A stretch of DNA of 34,067 bases, from positions 1 through 34,067 of the forward strand of contig NZ_BBMP01000003.1 of NCBI RefSeq assembly GCF_000755245.1. The letters are read 5' to 3'. The stretch is from Halococcus sediminicola. GTDB lineage: Archaea; Halobacteriota; Halobacteria; Halobacteriales; Halococcaceae. Positions 15,605-24,488 of the stretch are shown one piece after another. Both the position numbers and the translations under genes were made by a program. The notes under the pieces are model-generated. The model saw nothing but the letters and a program-made list of their open reading frames with translations. It searched no databases and had not been told where the DNA came from. Within the stretch, counting starts at the first letter, position 1. Each line of letters starts with the position of its first letter.

Positions 15605-16133
15605 GCACTAAATCGATGTTCGGCGAACAAGTGATTATCCTCATTCCGTCGAGAGGATCGATAACGCTTCCAACTACTTCTATCAGAGTCGTCGGACTCG
15701 TTCTTCTCATTCGCGAACTGTGATATGTATCTCTGTGTTCAGCAAATCATTTCTGACGACGATCTGGTGAGTTTGTGGCGACCGTGAGAGATGGATCCTG
15801 TGTATTCCGCACGACGTTTCTGGCAGCCACCGGAGAGTACACGACCAAAGTATGAGTTCTATTGCTGATCCCTATAGATCGACGGTTGATGAACTCGGAA
15901 CACGGAAGAAGCCGACTTACACTCGGAATCGAGTGTGGGCCACGCTCTTTAGACAGCGCCTCTCGAAGTAGTGGCATGGCGACTCCGTTCGGCGCGACGT
16001 GAGGAACGCTGATCGAGCGTTGCGAGGAACTTCCTGCAGAGGCGACGCTGTCACGCCGTTGGCTATCGAACACACGCGGAGGCAGATAGACCATGACCGA
16101 AGCGCATCCGCTTTCGACAGGTCAGGGATTGCC
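15605..16133. other. Long intergenic region without a supported gene
   Basis: Frames here, including a 115-codon minus-strand frame (15747-16094), are Ser/Arg-rich and unlike haloarchaeal proteins. I see no RNA gene and no mobile-element end. It should hold the promoter of the TMEM175 gene and the 3' region of the ATPase. Confidence 0.5.
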
Positions 16134-18344
16134 TCATGCTAGCGAACGACGGCTGTTGATGACGACGAACAGCGTGCTGACAACGAGCAACGCGGATGCG
16201 ACGACGGGAGTGACGACGCCCGCAACTGCCAGCATCGTTCCGATGGTCGGAACGGCGAGTGCGAGCACGAGATTTTCGACGAACCGGCGGTGCGTCTCGC
16301 AGGCGATGGTGAGGCAATTGACGAACGAATCGAGATCGTCGCTCGTTAACAGCGCGTCAGCGGCCGTAGCAGTGAAGTCGCTGCCTGCCAGCATCGCTAC
16401 GCCGATGTCGGCCGCCGCGAGCGCTGGTGCGTCGTTGGTGCCGTCGCCGACCATCGCTACCCTCCCCTCCTCACCGAGATCACGAATGATTTCCTCCTTT
16501 GACTCGGGTGTCACATCGGCGAACACCTCCTCGATGGCCGATTCCTCGAATCGAGCGGCGACCTGCGGATCGTCGCCCGTGATACAGACGACACGCCGGC
16601 CGTCGGCCGCGAGGTGCTCGACGACCTCCTTCCAGTTTTCTCGTGGTGCATCCGCGAGCGCGACGATGCCGGTCGCCGCGCCATCCCAGCCGACGACCGC
16701 CGGTAGCTCGCCTGTTGCATGGATCTCCGCGACCCGTAATCGCACCGTTTCGGGGATTTCCCAATCGAATTCGCTGAATAGCGCCGGGTTGCCGACCGCC
16801 GTTCGCGACCCCTCGACGGTGGCGCTGACGCCGTAGCGATGGTGCTCGAACTCGCTGACATCTTCAGTCGGTGTCGCCAACTCACCGATGGCCGCCGCGA
16901 TCGGATGGCTCGAGCGCGACTCGACAGCGGCCGCACGCGCGAGGAGTTCCTCCCGATCACCGAGTGCCGTGATGTCGGTCACGCACAGTTCACCGGTCGT
17001 GAGTGTCCCGGTCTTGTCGAACGCGACGATATCGACGTCAGTGATCCGTTCGAGTAGCGTCCGATCAAGGACGGCCACACCACGGTCGGCCGCTGTCGTG
17101 AGACCGCGCCCGAGTGCGAGCGGGCCGGCCAGCGTCAGCGCGACCGGACAGGCGACGACAAGCACTGACAGCCCCGTCAGTAACGCCGTGTCGAGCATCG
17201 CGCCTGCGAATAGCCAGCCTGCGAACGTCACGACGGTGAGCACGGAGACCAGGGGAACATACCGTATAGCGATCCGGCTCGTGAGTCGAGCGACGTTCGT
17301 CCGCGTCGCCTGAAGATCCCAGACGAGCGCACGGAGTTGGTCGAGCAGGCTGGTCGCGCCGTCGCCGACTTGGACTTCCAAGGCACCGTCGATCGCGACT
17401 GAGCCGCCGACCACGTCATCGCCAGGAATCTTGCGTTGCGGGCGCGCCTCGCCGGTGACGAGCGCCTCGTTGACCGCCCCGCGACCGTTAATTACCCGGC
17501 CGTCGAGCGGGACATGTTCGCCGGGCTTGATCAGCAGCGTGTCGCCGGCCTCGCAGTCGTTGACCGGGAGTGTCTCGGTACCACCGTCGGTGAGTCGCGT
17601 CGCACGCGACTGCGAGCCGTCGAGTCGCTCGGCGAGATCGACGACGGTGCGCTGCTCGTCGGCGGCGCGCACGTAGTTGGCGATCGTCGCCACGACGATG
17701 ATCGTCATCGCGATGTCGAACGAGAGGTAGGCCTTGTCGAAGAATGCAAGCGAAAGCACCGAATACGCGTACGCGGCGAGCGCTGACAGCGCGACCAGCA
17801 CATTGAGGGTGAGCCGGCGCTCGCGGAGACTGATGTACGCTGAGCGAAAGATCGGGAAGCCGACGCCGAAGACGGTGATCGTCGTGAACAGGACGATCGG
17901 ACCGTACAGTCCGACAACGATCGCGTGGGCGTCGAGATACGCGTCGGGATAGAGGCCGAGATAGAGCGGATAGAAGAAGACCAGATAGAGCATGTAAACC
18001 GGCGCGACGACGATAATCGCGAACGCGGTCCTGATGCGATCGAACGCAAGCGCGCTGCGGTCTTCATCGGTCGCGTCCGGCGAGGGGAGTGATGCCCGGT
18101 AGCCCCATCGTGAGAGCCCATCGGCGATGGCATCGGTATCGACTCGTTCGGAATCGTAGGTCACGCGGACTGTTTCGGCGCTGTAGCTCGCTGCCGCGTC
18201 GCGAACACCGTCGATATCGGTCGCGAGGGTTTCGAGAAACGATTCGCAAGCACGGGTATGCATCCCACGCAGCGAGAAGTACGCTGTCTCGGCGGCCGCT
18301 GTGTCGGTCGCCGCGTGCGGGTCGTGGGTGGAGTCGGCATGCAT
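16134..18344 (-). CDS. Heavy-metal P1B-type ATPase with atypical metal motifs
   Basis: This 736-residue membrane pump has an HMA-like domain (about residues 20-85), eight predicted helices, and all catalytic P-type motifs: TGEA (297-300), DKTGTLT with phosphorylated Asp443, SSHP (478-481) and GDGTNDAP (633-640). Family pumps export Cu, Zn or related ions. Two metal-site motifs deviate. The HMA loop is GMHTRAC, so the first cysteine of CxxC is lost, and the helix-6 motif is CPV (399-401) where CPC, CPH or SPC is normal. The transported ion therefore cannot be read from sequence. It starts at ATG 18344 and no chaperone or regulator gene is adjacent. Confidence 0.9.
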   Translation of the reverse strand: MHADSTHDPHAATDTAAAETAYFSLRGMHTRACESFLETLATDIDGVRDAAASYSAETVRVTYDSERVDTDAIADGLSRWGYRASLPSPDATDEDRSALAFDRIRTAFAIIVVAPVYMLYLVFFYPLYLGLYPDAYLDAHAIVVGLYGPIVLFTTITVFGVGFPIFRSAYISLRERRLTLNVLVALSALAAYAYSVLSLAFFDKAYLSFDIAMTIIVVATIANYVRAADEQRTVVDLAERLDGSQSRATRLTDGGTETLPVNDCEAGDTLLIKPGEHVPLDGRVINGRGAVNEALVTGEARPQRKIPGDDVVGGSVAIDGALEVQVGDGATSLLDQLRALVWDLQATRTNVARLTSRIAIRYVPLVSVLTVVTFAGWLFAGAMLDTALLTGLSVLVVACPVALTLAGPLALGRGLTTAADRGVAVLDRTLLERITDVDIVAFDKTGTLTTGELCVTDITALGDREELLARAAAVESRSSHPIAAAIGELATPTEDVSEFEHHRYGVSATVEGSRTAVGNPALFSEFDWEIPETVRLRVAEIHATGELPAVVGWDGAATGIVALADAPRENWKEVVEHLAADGRRVVCITGDDPQVAARFEESAIEEVFADVTPESKEEIIRDLGEEGRVAMVGDGTNDAPALAAADIGVAMLAGSDFTATAADALLTSDDLDSFVNCLTIACETHRRFVENLVLALAVPTIGTMLAVAGVVTPVVASALLVVSTLFVVINSRRSLA

Positions 18345-18895
18345 GGTGTCCTGTATTTGCCGATTAGTTGTCGTCCATTGAACCGTGACGGGAGCGCTTC
18401 ACCGCCGGGTTCAATGAGTACCACGGTTTGTCTGGAACGAGTTTGTCGAGAACGCGCCGTTCGAACCGACAGATTTTGAATATCGATCGACCATTCGTGT
18501 AGTCGCACAGACGATGGATCGTGTTCCACGATAGTCACTGCAACCCCCGATGATTTGGGGTTCGGCTGGTGATTTGCCGCGAATGATCTCGCTGCGTTCG
18601 CAAGTGAGTTCGACGCTGTCGCGCTCAAGACAATCGAGATCAGCATCTGTTCGGCTTGCTGCTGTTGATCGACGCGCTCGAACGTGGGACATAAGCGCTC
18701 TCAAAAGTGTCGAGACACTTGTACTGATCAAATTCTACACATTATTGTCGGATGTCTAGTGCACCGCTAACGATCTCCGACAGGATGTGACCAACGTGCT
18801 TCTAAAACGTGTCGGCTACGACCGGCCGATTCACAGTCAGTAGCTCGGTCCAGCGAACAACGCGCTGCAATCGCTCGCTGAAAGACGATGAGGAA
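18345..18895. other. Intergenic region upstream of the ATPase, no supported gene
   Basis: About 550 bases with only shadow-like frames. The segment next to 18344 must hold the ATPase promoter on the minus strand. A fragment around 18560-18640 has weak coding character on the minus strand but no start and no recognisable family. No tRNA or IS end is visible. Confidence 0.4.
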
Positions 18896-19221
18896 ATGCT
18901 AGAAGCGTTCGATAACATGGGCATCGACCGCGAGCGACTGTTCGATGTCGACCGGAGCAAGGTCGAGGAAGCGCTGGATGTCGTCCCAGTGTCCGAGGAG
19001 GACGTCTACGACGTGAGCGAGAGTGAGTACGTGCGTAGGCTGAGGTGGACGAACAGCGCAAAGAGACGCGCTTACAGGGACTCAAAGACCGGCTGGCGGT
19101 CAGCGATGATCCCGAGGCGGATGTCCTGCGCCAGGAAGTCGATCGGTTGGAACAAGAAATCGAGGAGCTGACCGAATTCTCGCCGGGGAGTTCGTTCGAG
19201 ACACAGGCGGAGCAAGGCTAA
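18896..19221 (+). pseudogene. Frameshifted acidic coiled-coil protein gene
   Basis: From ATG 18896 the frame reads MLEAFDNMGIDRERLFDVD and continues through DVVPVSEEDVYDVSESEY, clearly haloarchaeal coding. At about 19040-19050 (GGCTGAGGTGG) coding passes to another frame: EVDEQRKETRLQGLKDRL followed by DVLRQEVDRLEQEIEELTEF, ending at TAA 19219-19221. Adding one G in that string restores a single product of about 109 residues with a C-terminal coiled coil. It may be a true mutation or an assembly error. The open frame extends upstream to 18809 without family-like sequence, so the N-terminus may also be missing. Family not recognised. Confidence 0.6.
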
Positions 19222-19224
19222 GAC

Positions 19225-19347
19225 GTGAGCACTGACCGCCGGCATCGTCAGCAACTCGTCTATCGCGGGGCCTGTCCCAACTGCGATGAGCAGTTCCAGC
19301 GCCTCTCGACTGTCCGGACTAGATCTTGCTGGCGATCTGCCCGGTGA
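19225..19347 (+). CDS. Short zinc-ribbon fragment after the frameshifted gene
   Basis: GTG 19225 begins three bases after the stop of the preceding gene and runs 40 codons to TGA 19345-19347. CPNCDEQFQRLS is one zinc knuckle. The expected second knuckle is degenerate (a lone Cys in RSCWRSAR), so the product is probably truncated by mutation. Spacing suggests it once shared a transcript with the frameshifted gene. Confidence 0.35.
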   Translation: MSTDRRHRQQLVYRGACPNCDEQFQRLSTVRTRSCWRSAR

Positions 19348-19419
19348 GAACACGCGCTCCGGTGCGGTCGATGGTGCGTGCGAGTTCACCAAAGGGAGAC
19401 AACTGGCACGGTTGCTTGC

Positions 19420-19596
19420 TCACGAACGGTCCTGCTCAACGTACGCTTCAATCTGAAGCACTTCCGATGGTGTCATTCCGAGGTCTTCGGCGAGAGTGCT
19501 GATCAACTCCCACGCTCGCCGCTCTCGATGCGTGTCGAGGCTGTCAGGTGAGCCGACAAGAGCGGCGAGCGCTTCGACGATGAGCGCTGTGTCCAC
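19420..19596 (-). CDS. Small hypothetical protein, possibly missing its start
   Basis: From GTG 19596 this encodes 58 residues (DTALIVEALAALVGSPDSLD then HRERRAWELISTLAEDLGM), ending TPSEVLQIEAYVEQDRS. It is acidic and helical, and the last part could be a small helix-turn-helix (AEDLGMTPSEVLQIEAY). The same frame stays open upstream to about 19720 with coding-like sequence (WRQEFIHESAAIGRYNRRDRP) but no good start codon, so the gene may be 5' truncated. No recognised family. Confidence 0.5.
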   Translation of the reverse strand: MDTALIVEALAALVGSPDSLDTHRERRAWELISTLAEDLGMTPSEVLQIEAYVEQDRS

Positions 19597-19900
19597 AACG
19601 ATCTGTTCGTCGGTGTTTGCGAGAGCACTCGTGGGCCGGTCTCGTCGGTTATACCGACCGATGGCTGCGGATTCGTGTATGAACTCTTGCCTCCAGAACT
19701 TGAAACCAGTTCAAGCAGTACTCACACCGACTCAACGCGACCGACCGTTTCGAGAATTCTCTTTCGTTCGGTGCATCTGTCGAACTTTCCTATGGGGAGG
19801 GTCGGGAGAGACCGCCGCAATGGTGCTGCAATACCATAGGAACACTCGTTCGGAGAATTGTTTTGCCTTTTTATAGAATAGCCCCTTCCGGTGGCGGTAG

Positions 19901-19908
19901 TTATATTA
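19901..19908 (+). promoter_or_regulatory. TATA-like box before the nucleotidase gene
   Basis: TTATATTA lies 31-38 bases before ATG 19939 in an AT-rich stretch, a good haloarchaeal core-promoter candidate. The 340 bases between the small reverse gene and 19939 otherwise hold no complete gene. Confidence 0.5.
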
Positions 19909-19938
19909 CAATCGTGCTAATTGTTAGGTTGAGACTCG

Positions 19939-22461
19939 ATGATTAATAGAGTATCCACAAAACAAATCCTGGCGCTCGTCGGTGTTGTCTTGCTTGTCGG
20001 AGCAGGACTAAGCGTTGCACCAGCATCTCTCGCACAGGACAGCGGTGTCGAAACACCCACCCCGAGCAACGACGGCGGTGAGAACGATCCATACGACTGT
20101 TCGGATTTCGATTCCCGCGAGGAGGTGAATGCGGTATTCGACCCGGACGATGATGTCTCGAACCTCGACGACGATGGTGACGGCGTCGCGTGCGAGGGAC
20201 AGTTCCCACCTGCGGACTCCGATGGCGGGGCTGCGGCTTTGACTACGACCGCAACCGAGACAGCTACCGAAACGGGCACTGTTGAACAGGCAGCAACCGA
20301 CACCGATACGGAAACTCAGACGGCAGCGGCAACCGAAACGGAAACCGCAATCTCGACCGAGGACGAGACTCAGGCCGAAACTGAAGATGAGGGCGACAGC
20401 TCCACTAGCGGTGAAGAAACCACCGAAGGCATCGACCGCGATCAGAGTACCGACAGTGACGGCGACGCGAGCACGGAGGGCGATACCGTCTACTACCAAC
20501 TGGACTTCGTGAAGGGTGAGCCAATCGAGCATCTCGACTGGCCCGATGGCACGTACACGAACGACCAGTTGATCCGCTTCGCCCACGGGAGTACCGACGA
20601 GCCGATCACCCGACGTTCGGACGGCGAGTTCACTACCGACGAGGCGCTCGCCGAGCGCATCGATAGTCAGAACATCGAAGTTGAGGATGGCACTGCGACG
20701 ATCACGTTCACGGTCGCCGACGGCGAGGCCGTGACACTCTCGTTGGCGAGCTACACGAAACCTGACCCGACGTGGGACCCCGAAGACGAGGATGATCAGG
20801 TGTTCGTCGATGCCCAGACGCGCACCTTTGAGTCGGGAACCCACACCCTGACCGTCGATCTCCCGACTGAAGCTGGAACCGAGTCCCCGACTGAAAACGA
20901 CACTGACACGGGCGACGGCGCAACCTTGAGCAACGAAACGGATGGAGATGAGGGCACTGAGAACGCGACGACGCTTACCGTACTATCGTACAACGACATT
21001 CAGACGGCCGCCGCGAAGGACGGCAACTTCTCGCAGCTGGTCACTTTGATCGAGCAACGACGGCAGGCACACGACAACCCGACCGTCGTGGTGGGCGGCG
21101 GCGATCAGATCGCTCCGCACGCGCTCGGGCCGGTGAGTCAGTGGCGCGCGCCGGTCGATGTGTTGAACCTCATTGACCCGGCCGCGGACACCGTCGGTAA
21201 CCACGACCTCGACTACGGATTGGCGGCGTTTGCAAACGCTTCCGACGCCTCCGAGTTCCCGTGGCTTGCGACGAACCTCGAAAACGCCAGCACTGGTGAG
21301 CCAATCGACGGTGCGAAACGATACGAGATTGTCGAGCGAAACGGCGTCCGAGTCGCGTTCATCGGGCTGGCTGACGCCGCGATCCGGAACAAGACGAACG
21401 TCGCGTTCGGCGAGAACACCACCCGACTCACGGATTTCCGTGAGGTCGGTCCCGAAACCGCCGCGATGCTCAAAGAAGAGAAGAACGTCGATACCGTGGT
21501 CGCGCTCGCCCACACCGGCGTGCCGGAAGCGAAGGAACTCGCACGAGCCGACGACGGGGCAATCGACGCGATAGCGGTCGGCGACGACGAAATCTACTAC
21601 CCACCGCAGGAAACATCCGGTACTGTGATCACTGAAGCGCGTGCTCGCGCGGAGCATCTTGGCGAACTCAACCTCACTATCGAGAACGGCGAGGTCGTCG
21701 GGTGGAACGGACGGATCATCAACGTCACCGACGCGACCCCGAAAAACGAGACGGCATCCGAAATCATTACCGAGTACCGCAGCGCGGAGCTTCCGGGGAC
21801 GAACGCCAGCTTCGATGAGGAAATCGTCCGCTCGGGGACGCCGCTCGACGCACGGTTCGCCTCGAATTACGCCGGTGAAACAGGATATGGCAACCTCATC
21901 ACCGACGCGATGCGAAACGAGACCGGCGCGGATATCGCCATCACGAACGCCGGTGGCATCCGCTCGGATCAGGTGTACGGTCCCGGAAACATCACGGCCG
22001 GCGACGTGTACAACACGCTGCCGTTCTCGAACACGCTCGTCACGGTCGAAGTAACCGGAGCCGAGCTGAAGTCGGTGCTTGCGAGCCAGATCGGCTCGGG
22101 CGACGTTGGCTCGCAGGTCAGCGGCATAACCTTCGATTGGACCAACGGCACGGATGGTGCGAAGGTACAGAACGTGACCGTCAGCGGCGAACCGCTCGAC
22201 GAGGACGCGACGTACACGCTCACGGTCAACAGCTTCATGGCCGACGGTGGCGACAACTACCCGCTCGCCGACAAGCCGCGGGTCAGCGAGACGGACACGC
22301 TGCTCGCCACGACTGTCATCGAGTACATGCAGACGCGGGAGACGATTGCACCGACGCCCAAAAACCGAATCGAGCAGGTCAGTTCGGACGTTGAGAGCAG
22401 CAGTACGAACGCAACGGCGAGCATCGGGGCAGCACACGGTATCGGAGCGGTTGCGACGTAG
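19939..22461 (+). CDS. Secreted Excalibur / 5'-nucleotidase-family fusion protein
   Basis: This 840-residue exported protein has a signal peptide (about 1-32). An Excalibur calcium-binding domain (51-86) follows, with paired cysteines Cys54 and Cys85 and the acidic DxDxDG loop. Next come a Thr/Glu/Asp-rich linker (about 95-185), a beta-rich module (about 187-305), a second linker, a metallophosphatase domain (about 346-580) and a 5'-nucleotidase C-terminal domain (about 610-805). Family members hydrolyse extracellular nucleotides. Motifs seen are NDIQ (352-355), GGGD (Asp389), GNHD (420-423), HTG (His525) and GDDE (548-551). The first and last normally read NDxH and GHTH/GHSQ, so metal ligands are changed. 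Activity is therefore uncertain. Confidence 0.87.
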   Translation: MINRVSTKQILALVGVVLLVGAGLSVAPASLAQDSGVETPTPSNDGGENDPYDCSDFDSREEVNAVFDPDDDVSNLDDDGDGVACEGQFPPADSDGGAAALTTTATETATETGTVEQAATDTDTETQTAAATETETAISTEDETQAETEDEGDSSTSGEETTEGIDRDQSTDSDGDASTEGDTVYYQLDFVKGEPIEHLDWPDGTYTNDQLIRFAHGSTDEPITRRSDGEFTTDEALAERIDSQNIEVEDGTATITFTVADGEAVTLSLASYTKPDPTWDPEDEDDQVFVDAQTRTFESGTHTLTVDLPTEAGTESPTENDTDTGDGATLSNETDGDEGTENATTLTVLSYNDIQTAAAKDGNFSQLVTLIEQRRQAHDNPTVVVGGGDQIAPHALGPVSQWRAPVDVLNLIDPAADTVGNHDLDYGLAAFANASDASEFPWLATNLENASTGEPIDGAKRYEIVERNGVRVAFIGLADAAIRNKTNVAFGENTTRLTDFREVGPETAAMLKEEKNVDTVVALAHTGVPEAKELARADDGAIDAIAVGDDEIYYPPQETSGTVITEARARAEHLGELNLTIENGEVVGWNGRIINVTDATPKNETASEIITEYRSAELPGTNASFDEEIVRSGTPLDARFASNYAGETGYGNLITDAMRNETGADIAITNAGGIRSDQVYGPGNITAGDVYNTLPFSNTLVTVEVTGAELKSVLASQIGSGDVGSQVSGITFDWTNGTDGAKVQNVTVSGEPLDEDATYTLTVNSFMADGGDNYPLADKPRVSETDTLLATTVIEYMQTRETIAPTPKNRIEQVSSDVESSSTNATASIGAAHGIGAVAT

Positions 22462-22551
22462 AGCCAAGTCCTGCCAACCGCTGAACGCAGCTACTACTGT
22501 CTTGATTTCCGCAAGCCTACTACTTAGGATGCTTGCAAACCGCTTGTCAAC

Positions 22552-23265
22552 ATGCCTTTCGAGGGGACTATTACGTCGATCCACCAGATGACTCCGCAGG
22601 TGAAACAGTTCGTCATCGAAGCCGACGATGAGTTCGAGTTCGAACCCGGCCAGCACACGACTGTGCGGTTCGAGCGCCGCGATTCTGACGAAGATGAAGA
22701 CGAGCAGGTCGTCCGTCCATACACGGCCACCAACACGCCCGGCAGCAACCAGCTCACGCTTGCGATCAAGCGCTATGACGACGGTACTGCCTCGGTGTAT
22801 ATGCACGAGCGCGAGATGGGTGACACAGTAACGCTCGGCGATCTCGGCGGGAATCTCACCCTTCGAAACGCCGACGAAAACGTGGCGTTCGTCTCCACAG
22901 GGACGGGAATCACGCCGATGATGGCAATGCTCAAACAGTATCTTGAGGTCGGATCGGGTGACGTCGATTTCTTCTACGGCGAGAAGAACCAAGAGAACAT
23001 CATGTACCGTGAGACGCTCGACCAGCTCGCCACGGAGCACGACCAGCTATCGGTCGTGTACTCGCTTTCCGAGGAGGGGTGGGACGGCCCAACTGGCCAC
23101 GTCCAGAATCACATCGAGGATTATCTCGACGATCTCGACAGGGACTTCTACGTCTGTGGCGTCCCACAGATGGTCGTCGATACCAAGAATCGTCTCGGCG
23201 AACTGGGCGTTTCCGACGACCGCGTGTTCTCCGAAGGATGGGAAGACGGCGAGGTCGAGGAGTGA
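22552..23265 (+). CDS. FNR-like FAD/NAD(P)H oxidoreductase
   Basis: This 237-residue flavoprotein belongs to the ferredoxin-NADP reductase fold. The N-terminal barrel has the FAD motif VRPYTATN (an RxYS-type motif with T for S) after a halophilic acidic insert. The C-terminal half has the NAD(P)-binding STGTGITPMMAML and the terminal YVCGVPQMV. Family members shuttle electrons between NAD(P)H and a ferredoxin, flavodoxin or haem partner. No such partner is fused or adjacent, so the acceptor is unknown. Start ATG 22552 gives a standard N-terminus. A palindrome-flanked mini-element begins directly after the stop. Confidence 0.9.
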   Translation: MPFEGTITSIHQMTPQVKQFVIEADDEFEFEPGQHTTVRFERRDSDEDEDEQVVRPYTATNTPGSNQLTLAIKRYDDGTASVYMHEREMGDTVTLGDLGGNLTLRNADENVAFVSTGTGITPMMAMLKQYLEVGSGDVDFFYGEKNQENIMYRETLDQLATEHDQLSVVYSLSEEGWDGPTGHVQNHIEDYLDDLDRDFYVCGVPQMVVDTKNRLGELGVSDDRVFSEGWEDGEVEE

Positions 23266-23475
23266 TGGCTCCCACGAGTAAACTCGTGGGGCTTCCTCCG
23301 TCCACGACAGGACTTAGACCCAATCGAGGGCAAAGCGGTCCCGGTCTCAAGAGGCGTTGTGTCGGTTCGGCTCCCCCGTTCCTACCGTGTCGAAAGGAAC
23401 GGCGCGGATCAGACAAGTACCTTACGCCGCCGTATCCCACGAGTGAACTCGTGGGCTTTCGCGGCTGCTGAACAT
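23266..23475 (+). mobile_element. Palindrome-flanked mini-element (PATE-like, IS200/IS605-derived)
   Basis: Two nearly identical perfect hairpins, each with a 9-bp stem CCCACGAGT/ACTCGTGGG, bracket a non-coding core: 23271-23290 (loop AA) and 23435-23454 (loop GA). The spacing is 144 bases between them. No open frame with protein-like composition lies inside. This matches the description of palindrome-associated transposable elements in haloarchaea, short relatives of IS200/IS605 elements mobilised in trans by TnpA. The outer limits are approximate. It begins within a few bases of the oxidoreductase stop codon. Confidence 0.6.
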
Positions 23476-23551
23476 TTAGCTGTAAATAACAGTCGTTTAC
23501 CCGAAAAACAATGACCAGCAGAAACAGATCGCCGGTCCTGGACCAGTTCCT

Positions 23552-24460
23552 ATGACGCGCTACGGCTACGCCGCGATGAACGTCACGCTCCGCGAGGAAA
23601 ACGTCCGGACGAATCGCGGGATGCAGAAAGCCACCTTCGAGGAGCGTGGTCTCGACTACGTCGGCGAGCTCGCCGAGAAGAACTGTCAGGGTCTCAAGCG
23701 CATCGTCGAGTGGAATCTCGATCACGACATCCACTACTATCGCATCGCTTCGGACCTCCTGCCGTGGTTCAGTCGATACGATTTCGATGACTTGCCGAAC
23801 GCGGCCGAGATTCGCTGTCTCCTCGAAGAAGTGGGTGCTCTTGCTCGTGAACACGACATGCGGCTGACCTTCCACCCGGATCACTTCGTGAAACTGGCAA
23901 GCAACAAGGAGGACGTCGTTGAGCGGTCGGTAACCGATCTGGAAAACCATGGGGTCCTGCTTGACGCAATGAAACTGTCGCGGACACCATACAACGCGAT
24001 CAACATCCACATCGGAGCACACTACGGCGACAAAGAAGCGACGGGCGAGCGCTTCTGCGAGCACTTCCAGCGACTTTCGCCGGCAGTACAAGATCGTCTG
24101 ACCGTCGAGAACGATGACACCAACTCACTCTGGAGCGTTCCGGAATTGATCGATGCTGTGCATGATCGCATCGATATTCCAATCACCTACGACGATTTTC
24201 ATCATCAGTTCACGAGCCGCGGGCTGACACGCCGCGAGGCACTCACGGATGCTGCGGAAACGTGGGAAACGACCCCGATCATCCACTACAGCGAATCTAG
24301 ACGCCTCCACGAGGCCGATCCGTCGATTCGACCGCAGAACCACAGTGACTACGTTGCCGGGCCGATCCGTACCTACGGAACGAATGCCGACGTGATGCTC
24401 GAAGCGAAACAAAAAGAACTAGCAGTGCTCCGGTATCGCGACGACGCGACATCGACGTAG
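23552..24460 (+). CDS. uvsE: UV DNA damage endonuclease UvdE (UvsE)
   Basis: This 302-residue TIM-barrel metal endonuclease nicks DNA 5' of cyclobutane dimers and 6-4 photoproducts, starting an excision pathway independent of UvrABC. The N-terminus RYGYAAMNVTL corresponds to the family's GYA/GYV-type start. Metal-binding residues are expected in RLTFHPDHF, INIHIGAHYGDK, LTVENDD, ITYDDFHHQ and IHYSES, all present in order. Length is normal. The start codon ATG 23552 follows about 75 bases after the mini-element. It is monocistronic as far as can be seen. Confidence 0.93.
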   Translation: MTRYGYAAMNVTLREENVRTNRGMQKATFEERGLDYVGELAEKNCQGLKRIVEWNLDHDIHYYRIASDLLPWFSRYDFDDLPNAAEIRCLLEEVGALAREHDMRLTFHPDHFVKLASNKEDVVERSVTDLENHGVLLDAMKLSRTPYNAINIHIGAHYGDKEATGERFCEHFQRLSPAVQDRLTVENDDTNSLWSVPELIDAVHDRIDIPITYDDFHHQFTSRGLTRREALTDAAETWETTPIIHYSESRRLHEADPSIRPQNHSDYVAGPIRTYGTNADVMLEAKQKELAVLRYRDDATST

Positions 24461-24488
24461 CTCAGCTTGTCACTATTGGTACTCAGAA

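Noticed and set aside
15747-16094. 115-residue minus-strand frame upstream of the TMEM175 gene
   Set aside because: Ser/Arg-rich composition unlike neighbouring proteins, with no motif or promoter.
20983-23040. 685-residue minus-strand frame opposite the nucleotidase
   Set aside because: An Arg/Val-rich shadow of the nucleotidase and oxidoreductase genes; long antisense frames are common in GC-rich halophile DNA.
23271-23454. Two similar hairpins as a minimal CRISPR array
   Set aside because: Only two copies 144 bases apart, no further repeats and no cas genes; the hairpin form fits IS200/IS605-type elements.
23000-24091. 363-residue minus-strand frame
   Set aside because: Spans the mini-element and two real genes in antisense, with no recognisable domain.
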